Assembly: GCA_018292915.2 (NCBI GenBank)
Contig: JACVVK020000018.1
Span: 1,280,001-1,344,000 of the forward strand
Reading direction: 5' to 3'
DNA: 64,000 nt
Source of the DNA: Batillaria attramentaria
Lineage: Eukaryota > Mollusca > Gastropoda > Batillariidae
In this document: positions 38,241-50,200 of the stretch, in pieces
How positions within the stretch are numbered: position 1 is the first letter of the stretch
Layout: every line of letters begins with the position of its first letter
Position numbers and translations under genes: made by a program
The notes under the pieces: generated by a model
Told to the model about the DNA's origin: nothing
The model's database searches: none
Seen by the model: the letters and a program-made list of their open reading frames with translations, nothing else

Positions 38241-41200
38241 CTGTGTGAATGTTTGGATATGTGGTTTGGAATACCCACCTTGTTTGTGACAAGTGTATGT
38301 GCAGTAGGTTATGTTTATTTTATTACTAGCAGTAACCATTGCATTCACTGTTCTTTTTACTAGATTTAGGTTTCATTTTGTGGTTCTTTGGCAGCATCGT
38401 TTGCTTTTGTTCACACCATCATTCATAATGTTCATGCTCTTGTTCATATTCACATGATAGGAAGCTGTGTTAAACCTTATAGTGCCAGGAAAACACAGTG
38501 TAGTTTTATAGTGTCGGTACATTTTAAAATTTTTAGATCACTCGTCTCCTTTCCATTTTCAGTTTTATTTGTCTGATAATGTAAGCGTTGATTGTTAACG
38601 TTGGGATTAATGTAGTGCCTTTGTTTAAAAGTCATATACATAACTGTGGCTATAGACCATAGGCAAGTATATGTTGTTCACTATCTGCATTACGTAGCAG
38701 CACTTCCACTGCAGTTAAAGTAGCTCAATGCGACACCCTGTTTCAGTGGCAGTTACGGAATGGGGTAAGCAGAGTAAAACTGAGTGTATCCAAAAAATAA
38801 AAACTCTGCACATGTTTGGTTCTATCCTGTGCGCACCAAATCCATACTTTTCAGCTGTCTGTGTATGCCCTCGCCTCTGCCACAAGTTTTCCTGTACAGA
38901 GCTCAAAACTGGCACATTTTTATGTCTTCTACTTCAATTACTCTTTTTGTCCGCTTCGGACATGTATGTCAAAACCGCGAGGCCTGTGGTGAAGAAGTCT
39001 GGATGGCTGTTCTTTTTCTTTGGCTTTCCGAGCTGACCGGTGCACAAGTTGTTACATTTGTGAACTTTTTTGTGCACACATATATAAATTCACATAACAT
39101 GTTTTAAAACCCAGGATCCCAGCATAGTTCCTGTCTGTGTGCACGAGTACAGGCAAACGGAAATTCCTCGTCCTCAGAGTTTACAGAACAGACTCTCTGT
39201 TCCCTAATGCTGAATGGTACATCGTCCCTTTTTGTCAGTTGTGTCGTACTCCACCACTCTGGTTCAGTTCCCTTTCCTCAGCCTAAACTGACAACAGCCA
39301 GAATCTGATAGAGGTAGTCGGAGACAGGAGAGCGAGTCAGCACTGAAGCTTCTGGTACCCCCTCATTGTCAGAGTTGTTTCCTGGCCTACATCCCCACTC
39401 CGCCACCTACCCCCCCCCCCCCCCCAAAAAAAAAAAATAAAAAAATAAAAAAATAAATAAAACGAATAAAAAAACAAAAACACCTTTGCCCTTGAGTGTG
39501 TTTTCAATGTAAAGTGTGTGCTGTTTGTTTAGCTAACACGTCTACCAAAATATAATTTTACATAGTCCCAGATCTTAAGCACAGAGATGCCATTTTCCAG
39601 TTTTAGTCCCTATGGTAGTTGTCTTCTCCTTGGCAAACCCAGGCAGACATTTGGTTTTGGCCTAGCTATAGAGTTAAAGGCTAAAGCAAAATTGTACTTG
39701 TACCTGTTTGTAAGTAAATTTATATTTTATTGTATTTGTTTCGGTGATGGTGTATAGCAGCTATATATATAAGAACTGGCTTTGAACTGAAGGTAGCACT
39801 GTGTACTGAGTGCTTAAAACTAGGTGAAAAAAAGAAAGAAAAAAAGCTGACATCGGTGAGGAAGTAGTTTGAGAAAAACCAGATGAGCAGAACAGAGTTC
39901 TGTAATTCCATAGTCAGGTCAGAACTCAGTCCCAATAATCCAACTCAAAACTGAGGTGCCCTGCGTGCAGGGCAAACGGAGAGCACGTGATTCTTTGCAG
40001 GGCTGAGTGCTGAAGTATAGTCATTTTCCGGAGGATAGGGTTGATTTTTTTCTTTGCTCATTTGCATCGCGCTCATTCTCTGTTCCTCTTTTTCTGTGGC
40101 ATTTATTTTGTCATCATTGAGGCACTGTTGTATTTTGAGTTTTTATCATTTTGGTGGCGTCGTCAAACATTTTTTATGTACTGAGCATGTTTTGATTTGC
40201 AATTTTGCAAATTTGCAGTCAGACTATGTGCTGATGCGCAGTGTTAAATCTTTGTGCACTGCTTGTATCATTTTATGAATTTTACTTGTTATATTAATTT
40301 AACTTCACTGCTCATTGCCAGTACTGCACATTAGCAGTAGCAGAAAAACATTGTTCAAAGGCAAAAAAAACCAAAACCCCACACACTTTAAGTTAGAACT
40401 AGATGTGCCAGTAGCAGTAGATAATTGGTCACTCATGTATTCACTGATCATGCATGTAATGTAGCACGTGTGGACAGCACTTTCAATAGTGGAGAGCTTT
40501 CACACAGTTCAGGCTGTTGTTCTCTAGGCAGGGGTTTTGCTCATTTAAGTTGAGCAGGATTAAAATTGTCATGAAAAGTGCAGTGTATCTAAGGGAAGAG
40601 TAGTATTAATAGGATAAAGGAGAGGTGATCGGAGGGATGTTGGTGGCTGTTTTATGGGTTGAATAAGACAAAGGGTATTTGGCTCAAGGATTAAATTAGG
40701 GTTGACAACAATTTTTTATTTTTTATTATTTTATTATTATTATTATTTATTATTATTATTATTATTTTTTTTTTTTTGGGGGGGGGGGGTGCGGATATAA
40801 AAGAAAAAAACCCCAACAAACAAACGGAACCACTCTGGTCCAGATTCTCCTGATTGTCCTGGGGGCACATGAAGCTGGTGCCATGTAGATGAAGTGTGGT
40901 GAGCTGTGCTGGCATTGGTCACAATCCCAGTGCTTCGCACCTGAAAAAACGAGTTCAAAATCACACAGTGCAGGCGCATTTGGAATCACGTGGTTTTTTT
41001 TGTTTTTTGTTTGTTTGTTTGTTTGTTTTTTTTTTGGGGGGGGGGAGTCTTGTTGCTGTTTTACAGTTTACAGATATTTAAAACAACAAATTAAACAGCA
41101 CAGACTTTTCCTGTCACAACCCTGTCTTTGTTTTCTTCTGCAAAGAAGCCCCCCCCCCCCCCACACACACACACACCAGGCAAAGAAAGATCTACATTTT

Positions 41201-44200
41201 AAGTAGTCTGAAGCATGTTACTATTGTAAGGGCTAATGGTGTTAGTGTTTTTGTGTAATCATTTCTTGTTGGTGCCTTTTGCTTGTAATTTCCTCCATAC
41301 TTTCTTTTAACTGCATGCACTTAATACATGTACACGATAACTTTTAATTTTGATGATACAGCGAATGAGAAATTTCATTTGCTTCAGGTTTCACGGTACT
41401 TCACTATTAAGCTTTTAAGGCATGCACTGTTTCTGAGAGCAGAAAAAGAAACTTGGTCACGTGTTAAATGTGTTTCTTTATCGTGTTCTGTGTTGCAGGT
41501 GCAGGCTGAAATTCGGTTACCAAAGACACAGGGCATCGCAGGGCATGTGGCTACCACAGGTATGTGTAACGCTTGCTCAAATTGCCAGGAAATAAATATA
41601 TATATGGAGGTTCTGCAGCCCTTTTTAATCCAGGGTGTTTGTAGGATTTGGCAGCCTTGTTTTTCTGCACATCTCATTCTTTATCACATAGGAACTCTCA
41701 TGCAAGTCCCATCTAGAAGAACTGGGAGTAGGAACCATCATGTTTGGAAAGTCTCTCAGCCTGAGGTGTCTAACAGATAATCACACTGAGCAGCAGACTC
41801 ACATCCAGTGTGTAAACGAGTTAAAAAAAAAAACACACAGAAAACATAATTATTAATTATTGGTCCTTGACAGTATTTACCACCATAACTATGTAGATGT
41901 TTGTTTGTCTTGGTGTTTGGCATGCAGTACCCAGTATGTACAAATCTTGGCTGTACATGTACTTTGTTTTTATATTGTTCACAAGCGTAATGCGACTGTT
42001 CCACGGGTAACTTAACACCTGAAGGTTTGTCTTGCACTGTAAAAGCCATACCCAATACATAGTATGTGCTCACCTTGCTATCCAGATCACTACTTTTGGC
42101 CCTTTTAGTCATCAGACATGTATCTAGCTGGTTATTTTCAGGTACCTTGCTCAACATCAAGGATGCGTATTCCCATCCCCTCTTCTACCGAGGCATTGAT
42201 GACTCAACAGGTTTCAGAACAAGGAACATTTTGTGTTTCCCCATCAAGGATGAGGAAGGTAATGCATGGGAGGGTTTGGGAAAAGGGCAGTGGTGATGAA
42301 GTAGTACAGTGTACAGTGACTTCCAAGTGTCCCAGAAACACCTCATGACATACATACATGTATAGGTGACACTCTTTTGTCTGGGTGGTGGTCTTGCAGT
42401 ATGTTTTTCTGGCTACCTACCCTGACTGAAATTCCAGTTGTTGAGCAAACCATGGATCAGATAGTACTACATGTAATTAGTAGCAGCCCAGAGATATGTG
42501 TTGCATTCATATCTAAATTTTACAATGATAGTGCTAGCAGAGGCCACCAATTTATTTTTATTTTATTTTTTTTTTAATGCTGAAATTTGTGTTTGGCTGT
42601 TTCACCCACATTGAATCCAGTGCCCCTGCACTTGGGCCTGGGTTTCAGTCTTTTAAAGTTTAAGAGTGTCACACAAGCATGCATATTAGTATCTGAAAAA
42701 TCGCACTTCATCTGATTTTTGGCTCCCTTGTGTAACAATGGGAGTCTGTGTATTAACCCTCTGTCGTCTGTCTGTGTGTGTATGTGTGTGTGTCCAGAAA
42801 ACTTTAACATTGTCATTTTCTCAGAATCTACAAACAGCAGAGGCACCAAACTTGGCATGCTGATAGACAACCACAAGACCTTCCAAAACATATCATTTTG
42901 AATGACCTTGACTCAAGGTCAAGGTCACTAAAGCTCTCTGAAAATTTTACATTGGCATTTTCTCAGAATCCAGAAGAATCAGAAGCATCAAACTATATGT
43001 GCGATGATTGACATTAGCAGCACCTTTACAGACATACAGGTCTGTGTTCAGTGACTTTTAGTCAAGGTCAAGGTCATGCAAGCGGTTTTTTGGAAACTTT
43101 AACCTTGGCATTTTCTCCAAAACAACAAACAGCAGAGGCACCAATTGAACGAGGTATGATGATAGACAGCAATGAGACCTACCTTTCTGAATGACCTTGA
43201 CTGAAGGTCAAGGTCAGTAAAGCTGTCTGTTGTGAATGTTAACATTACTGTTTTCAGAGGAACTACAAATACTAGAGGCATCAAACTTGGCATAATGATA
43301 GACATTGATGAGATCTCATTTGAATGACCTTGACCAAAGGTCAAGGCCATACAAACTGTTTCGGGGGAAATTGTAATATTTCCATGAACTCAGAGCGCCA
43401 GAGACACTTTACTCGGCATGATAATGGATAGTGATAAGAGCTTTACAAACATACTCTTGTGAGTGACCTTGACCTGTGTCACAAGGGAGCCATGGAGGCT
43501 TTTGCCTCTCTAGTTTTTAAGTTGTTTCTCTATAGAGAAACAACTTTATGAGACGGGGCAGATTTTGCTGCGCGCAGCAGCAAGTTTCAGTGATACAAAA
43601 CAAGACTGTGACGTTTCTCCACACAATACATACTTTCACGCACATAGTGACGTAACGAAACCTGCGTCATAGACACTTGACGTGCACACTATGCTGCTGC
43701 GTTCTTTTTGGCGGGAGTTGTGAGACGTGTGTGTGTGTGTGTATGGACGGATGTAATGATGGCTATCTCCTAAACCACCTCGATGGAGGCCTTTTTACTT
43801 TGAGATAAAATGGGAAATCACCTTCTCCAGAGCTACCTTTCACGATTTTTAGCCTGCCGCATTTTCAGAAGAGTTATTGCCGATTTAAAAAAATCGGTCA
43901 TGTTACGAATTTTTTCGAAAAAGTTGTTCAAATTCCTTCATTTTCTAGACTTTGGAAGTTCACCCAATCACACTGCCTGTATTCGTGCTACAGCTCTGTA
44001 GCTCTGACTGGTTTTGTGTAAAAAAAATATTTCCGAGGTAGGGGTGGTTTGCACATAAGATCAAATATCTATGAAAAGACTACTGCAAATTACTTATCAT
44101 CCCGACGTTTTTGTCTAGTGTGACAACTGCACATATGACAGGAACTACTGCACTATTATAGCTTTAGCATTTAGAATAACTGAACTTTTAGATAAACATA

Positions 44201-47200
44201 ACTTTTTCAAGTTTCTGCGAGAAGCACCGGTCAAAAGAGTTCCAAATTTTCGATTTCATAAGTACAATCCAAGGTATTCTAGTCCACGTTTCACCAGCCC
44301 TCTAGATCTTCCAGATTTTATGTAAAAATTAATTCAGCCAGGGAAGTCACAAAAGCAACAGGGAAATCACAAGACATGCACAAGCATCATCTGTCATACC
44401 ACCAGTGTGAAGCTGAGGTCAAACGCTTAGTTCCCAGACAAAATAAGCAAGTATCGTCACTGCCTCCGACATTTCACCAGCCCTCTAGATCTTCCAGATT
44501 TCATGTGAAAAATAATTCAATCGGGGAAGCCACAAAGCCAACAGGGAAATCACAAGACATAAACAAGCTTCCTCAGACGATCGCAGTGCTAGAGGCTGAC
44601 GTCAAAATGTTTAGTACGCGGAATTGACGTCATTTCTCTGTCTGTGTATGACGACCTGCCTGAGGCTGACGTCAAATGTTTAGTTCACGGAACTGACCTC
44701 TCTCTCTCTCTCTCTCTCTGGGGAGCCAGGGTGGCCGAATGGTAGAGCGCTGGACTTTCAATGCTCGGGTCGAGAGTTCGAATCCCGGCTTGGGCCAAAT
44801 ATTTGTGCTGGCCTTTCTCTCGTTGCCCCGTCTTTGATATCACCCTTACGTGGTGGAAAAGGACGTTAAACTCCTAAACACCCACCCACCTACTCTCTCT
44901 CTCTGTCTGTCTCTCTCTCCCCCCACCCGGCCCCACCCCCAGTCACGTGACTAATCGGTCGAGGTCGTAGAGGATCTAGTGTCATTGGTAGAACTTGGAG
45001 AGGGGAGAACCGGCAACAATAACAACAAAACAGACAAAATAAAATGAAATTTGGAGAAACAACTTTGTAGGACGGGGCCGTTCCTCCTTGTTTCTTCTGC
45101 TATGTTTACTTCAGTGTGTGTGTCTAATGTACAACATAGAAAAAAAATGTTTGCCAAAAATGTGCAAAGTGATTGCTCCTAAAACTGTAAGGTGAGTCAA
45201 GTCGTAACATCAGAGGCCTTTTTCTACACCAGGGCCAGTATTGTGCCCAAAGTGTTCAGTCAGGTGGCTTGTTCCGTGTATAGATGTATGGAATGACCTG
45301 CCACCCTTCTCGGTGGAGAACACCATGCTCCTTGAATATTGGAGGTTACAAATCGACTTTCACTCCAGTCACAGATGTAGCAACTAAATGTCAATGAACC
45401 AGAAAACCTTGGTTGACCTGAAAGGAATGAAAAGTTGCCTGTCATATGTATACACAGAGCCTGTTCATTCGATGCGTGTCCATGTGTTTTAGGCGTGGTG
45501 CTGGGAGTTGCTCAGCTGTGCAACAAGAAGACAGGGACATACTTCACCACATTCGATGAGGACATCGCCTCGGCTTTCGCCATCTACTGTTGCATCAGCA
45601 TCAGTCATGTAAGTCCTGTGGAATGGGTGGTGCATGTTTTTTTGTTGTTGTTTTTTTTTCAGGTAGAGGCCAGTTTAGGGGGTAGTTTGGAAATTCTTTT
45701 ATGGTGAACATTCTTGACAATTTAGGGACAACATGTACATGTACATGCCAGGAAATGTGCTTTTGGTAAATTCCATTTGAATTCCCAACTATACTGGCAT
45801 AAGGATTATTTACTTTTATGCAGTGGGTGTTATTTTTTAAACATATATATTTGTACTGTTTATAAAAGCAGATTTGCTGCATCTGTCTTCCAAATTTATA
45901 CTTCAGTGTTTTCACGTTACTATGACAAAGGTTCATTTCAGAGCTCCAGCCTCCTCTGACTGACTTGTCTTTTTCAGATTTCAGCACCTCCACACCCCAC
46001 CCCTTGGGTGTCCTTAGAAACCTGCTATTGAAACTTTTTTTTTTTCCCCTTCAACATAACATGTATTTTGTTTAACATGTTGGAATTGTTTGCAGTCTTT
46101 GATGTACAAAAAGGTGATCGATATTCAATACCGAAACAGTTTGGCCAATGAGCTGATGATGTTTCACATGAAGGTAAAACATCACAGATGGACGGCCTTG
46201 ACCTTCACAGCATGGTTGTGTAGATCTCGGGGTCCTGTAGCACACTTGTAGCTGTGTAACAATGCCTTGGTTTTTTTTTTCTTGTGGCCGTCTCCGCTGT
46301 GTAAATATTTTTCTTTTCTTTTCAGTTCTCATGGCTGCAATTGATTTTTCTGTGTTCATGTATCCGACATGTTTCTCTTGATTTTACCGACTTCCTCCGT
46401 GCATACTGCCATGTAAAAGTGCCAAGAGTATTGGATATCACTGTTTGGAGAGAAACTTCAAAAAGAAATGGTTACAGCAGCTCCACACATCCCCCCTCCC
46501 CCCCTCCACACACACGCACCCCTGATTAAAAAAATTTCAGGGAGTGATTGTGAATACCATCGATTGTTTCTCTTGGAGCACTGGCAAAATGCATGAGGAA
46601 GGAGATTGGTACCACTGTCGTACATATGTGTATGCAATAGCTGTAGATGGTTCTTCCTTTTATTCTTTTTTTCCCCCCATTTTATCTTACACTCTGCTTG
46701 TCAACGTCTCGTTTTTCCAGTGTCTCATGTACAAGAAGCTCCAAGACACTCAGCACCGAAATAAGTTAGCCAATGAGCTTATGATGTTCCATATGCAGGT
46801 CAGTAGTTGAGGTCATTTAAAGGTCGTTAATTGGCCTTGTACCGCCAGAGCTTGCTGCGTTGCTAAGTAACCACATTGCTAATCTTTCCATTACCTTCAC
46901 CCTGTTTCTTGGAACTTCTGCAATTGATGTTGGGTCATGAACAGATATTTTTGGGCAGCTGCGTTTGGTAGGTACCGCATGCTTATTGTGATCAGATAGC
47001 AGTATCAGTTCTTCATGGAGACCCTTCGAATAATAATTTTAAAAAAAACAAAAAAACTTTGTGCTAGTTGTACTGGTAAGAAAAAAACAACAACAAAAAC
47101 ACCTTGACTTACTCATCGTAACATTGCATTTACCCTCGCTGCATTGCTGTGTTTTCATCAGTCGGCTCATAATACAGGAAAAGGATGTTAAACCCCTAAC

Positions 47201-50200
47201 ACCCACCCACCTGTTCATTGTATTATTGGAATTAGGTTTGTTTTGGGGTTTTTTTTTGCCAGTTTGTTCTTGGTTGTCATTTCCCATTCACTAGCTTTGC
47301 TTGCACCCCCTTTGTTTGAGTTTTGCTTGCAATATGTAGATATACTGTAACTTGCTCTTGCTTTTTTTTTTTTTTTTGGGGGGGGGGGGGGTGTTTGTCA
47401 ACCTATATTTTTGTTTCTCTGTTGCTCTGACACGTAGATGGTTTCATTGTTCCTCTTTCTTTTTTTGGTTTGCATCATTCATACAGTATCGAGTGTTACA
47501 TTTCTTTTTCCCCTTATGTCCTCAGTGTTCTTGGTCTGGGATGGGCAGATCACTGGAAATCAGTTTAGATTCATCTGAGTGATCATATAACATAAGTATG
47601 AGGACTGAGTATGAGAACAAACGCTTCATCTGTTTGCTTGGTTATCCTTTAGTCATCCTACACTTTCTGCATGCTAAGCTGCTGTGTTAAAAAAAAAGAA
47701 AAAGAAAAAAAAAAGGGCAGTACCAAAACCTTGCCATGTCATTAAGTTCTTCTTAAGGCCCAATCACACCAGCCTACAAACATGCACTTTTGGTCATTAG
47801 CGCCTTCCCCTCCCACCGCGATCCGGGAGGTGAGCGGCAGTGTGTTTAGCCATCTGGATTTTTTCTTGCCCCGTCCCATTCCGGCGCCGTGCTCGGACCG
47901 TGCTCTTTCCCGCAAAATCCGAAGATCCGGACTACCCTTCTTCCGTGCACGCAGCGTACAAACCAATTTCGACCACCGTTGAATGCGGGTGTTTCGGCAC
48001 AAAGTGTGAAAAACAATGGCTGGGGCATCGAAAACATTATGGGATGACGATCAGGCTCCGCATGTAGAAGTCGAGGTTAGGGAGTTTAGCCCCGGGATAA
48101 AGTCTAACCTCGGAACTAAACTAGCTCTAGGGTTAAAGTTTCCGGGGTTTTTTTGGTTGTTGTTGTTTTTTTCAATTTTAAATCGGGAAGCGGGTCCATT
48201 GCAGCAAGATGCCTAAGCCGTTATAGAAGGATTTATTTCTTCCTTTCCTCGCCTCCTTTAAAAAAAAAAAAAAAAAAAATTTTGTTTCTTGGTTTCTTTT
48301 GTCCCAGTCAGTCTGGGTTAGCCCGTAGCCGTGGGTTAAATTCGTAGTGCAGTAGTCAGACATGCACCGCAAGCAATCGTTATGATCGCCATGCATAAAA
48401 GAACTACATCCTCTTCGTCCATCCGGACAATAATTATACTACTTTGTGGAGTGCTGAAACAACTGAAAATGCAAAGCGCTGAGGAAATGATGTACATGTA
48501 CTTCTGCACGGTGTGTGAACAGGAAGCTTCGTGCAGGTTGGTTGCCTTGCGAAGAAGGGAACCACGTACGCTGTTTACAGCTACTGTCAAACAGGATGTC
48601 AAGGGAAAGTACCTAGCCGGCAAGCTTGTAGGCTGGTGTGAGCCCTGCTATAATCGTATTCAGCTGTATAGGACAAATTTTGAAGTTTTACAGTGGATAT
48701 GAAAAGATCTCGTGTTGCAGTTTGGTATACTAGCTGCTACCAAAATGGTGGAATTGACTTTGTGGCATTTTCACTTTGTGCAAACGTTTTTGGGATTGCC
48801 CAGAATGTTTTGAAAATTGATACTTGTAGTGTGTTGGCTTCTGGAAAGTAGGGAATCAATTGATTATGATCATAAATAATCTGGTAATGTGTAACAACTC
48901 TTCTGACACAACAGTTTTTGTTTTGTTTTTATTTAGTGTATTTTTTACTAAATACTGTAGTTTGATTGCTTGTGTGCAAGATACATTTATATATATATAT
49001 ACCAGAAAATTTTATTTTGTTCCATATTTTCTTTGATGTCATTACACTAATATGAACCTGAAATTTGGGGGAATTCCATTTCAATAAGACAATTATGTCA
49101 ACTTTTTTTTTTTTTTTTTAAACAGTTGTTTTATCTGAATGTTCCTTTTCCATTTTGGGCTGTTTGCGTAATGTCAGACACTTCAGTTACCCAATTTGTA
49201 TATGAGCACTTGATGTCCTCCTACACATGCACGAGAGCTAATCTGGTTTGTTTCCTTTGGCAGCAAATTCCCACAGAGGAAGTGCATGCTCTGGCGAGTC
49301 TTGTGATACCCAACATTCACGTCTTCCACCCTGATTTCGACAAATTTGTATACCCGCCACGCATTTTGCCCGAGGCATCTACACCACGGGTAAGACTTCA
49401 TTGTGGCCCTTGTGAGCTGCTTTTCAGTCGGGATGTTGTTTTGTTGAGTGCCTTGACTCAGAAATCCATACATTTAAAAATATCATAATATTGACAGAAC
49501 ATCTTGACTTCGTCATGGATTATTGGCGTGACTCCTGCTTGAGAATGATTGAAGGGAAATGCACAGTGCACACCATCCTGCATTATTCTCAATAAAACAG
49601 CTGTGCCCAACTATTGAGATTATGTCTGCTGATTTTGGGTGTAGGGGGGTGTGTATTTTGTTTGTGAGGGTGCAGCGACACACACATTTAAAACCAGGCT
49701 TTGCTTGACCTCTAGGCATGCCAGGCCATGTTTGAAGACCTTGGGTTTATCACAAGATACCGCCTGAAGCCAGATACACTTGCAAGGTAAAGAAAGTTGC
49801 ATTCTTTCCACAGATCACCAGTATATTCTTTTTTCCTGTTTGTCTTATTCCCCCCTTCTTCCTTTTTATTTGTGCTGGTACTTGGTTCTTCGTCAACTGA
49901 AAATGAACATTTGGTCACATTCATACATGCACATAGAAACCTAGATGTACACACACTCATGTTTATACGCATGGGCGGATGTTCCTGAAGATGAAAACAA
50001 TGCATTGTGGGTGATATTGCACACTAATTTATTATTCTCCTTTGGCTAGGTTTCTGCTGATGGTGAGGAAAGGCTACAGAAATCCTCCTTACCACAACTG
50101 GATGCACGCCTACAGTGTCGCCCATTTTGGCTACTTGTGCATCAAGAATCTGAAGCTGGCAGAGTACCTTGAGTGAGTAAGGCTTGTCATGGATGGAGAG

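Larger units (their letters stand above)
36857..41498 (+). other. PDE2A intron 16
   Basis: 4.6 kb with CA microsatellites (37,787-37,832; 38,168-38,237), poly-G (37,985-38,002), homopolymer pairs at 39,410, 40,765 and 41,026, an ATT trinucleotide tract (40,720-40,765) and repeat E (39,935-40,018). No gene recognised. Confidence 0.65.
46799..49263 (+). other. PDE2A intron after exon 20b
   Basis: Contains a SINE tail fragment (47,176-47,212), a T/G homopolymer (47,362-47,391), a CpG-rich block (47,780-48,060), element C (48,062-48,350) and an open frame at 48,382-48,702 (+). That frame encodes 106 residues including CTVC and CEPC pairs, of unrecognised family. Confidence 0.6.

Noticed and set aside
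48382..48702. A nested intronic zinc-finger gene
   Set aside because: Only two cysteine pairs with wide spacing and no recognisable fold; listed as an unrecognised frame at low confidence.
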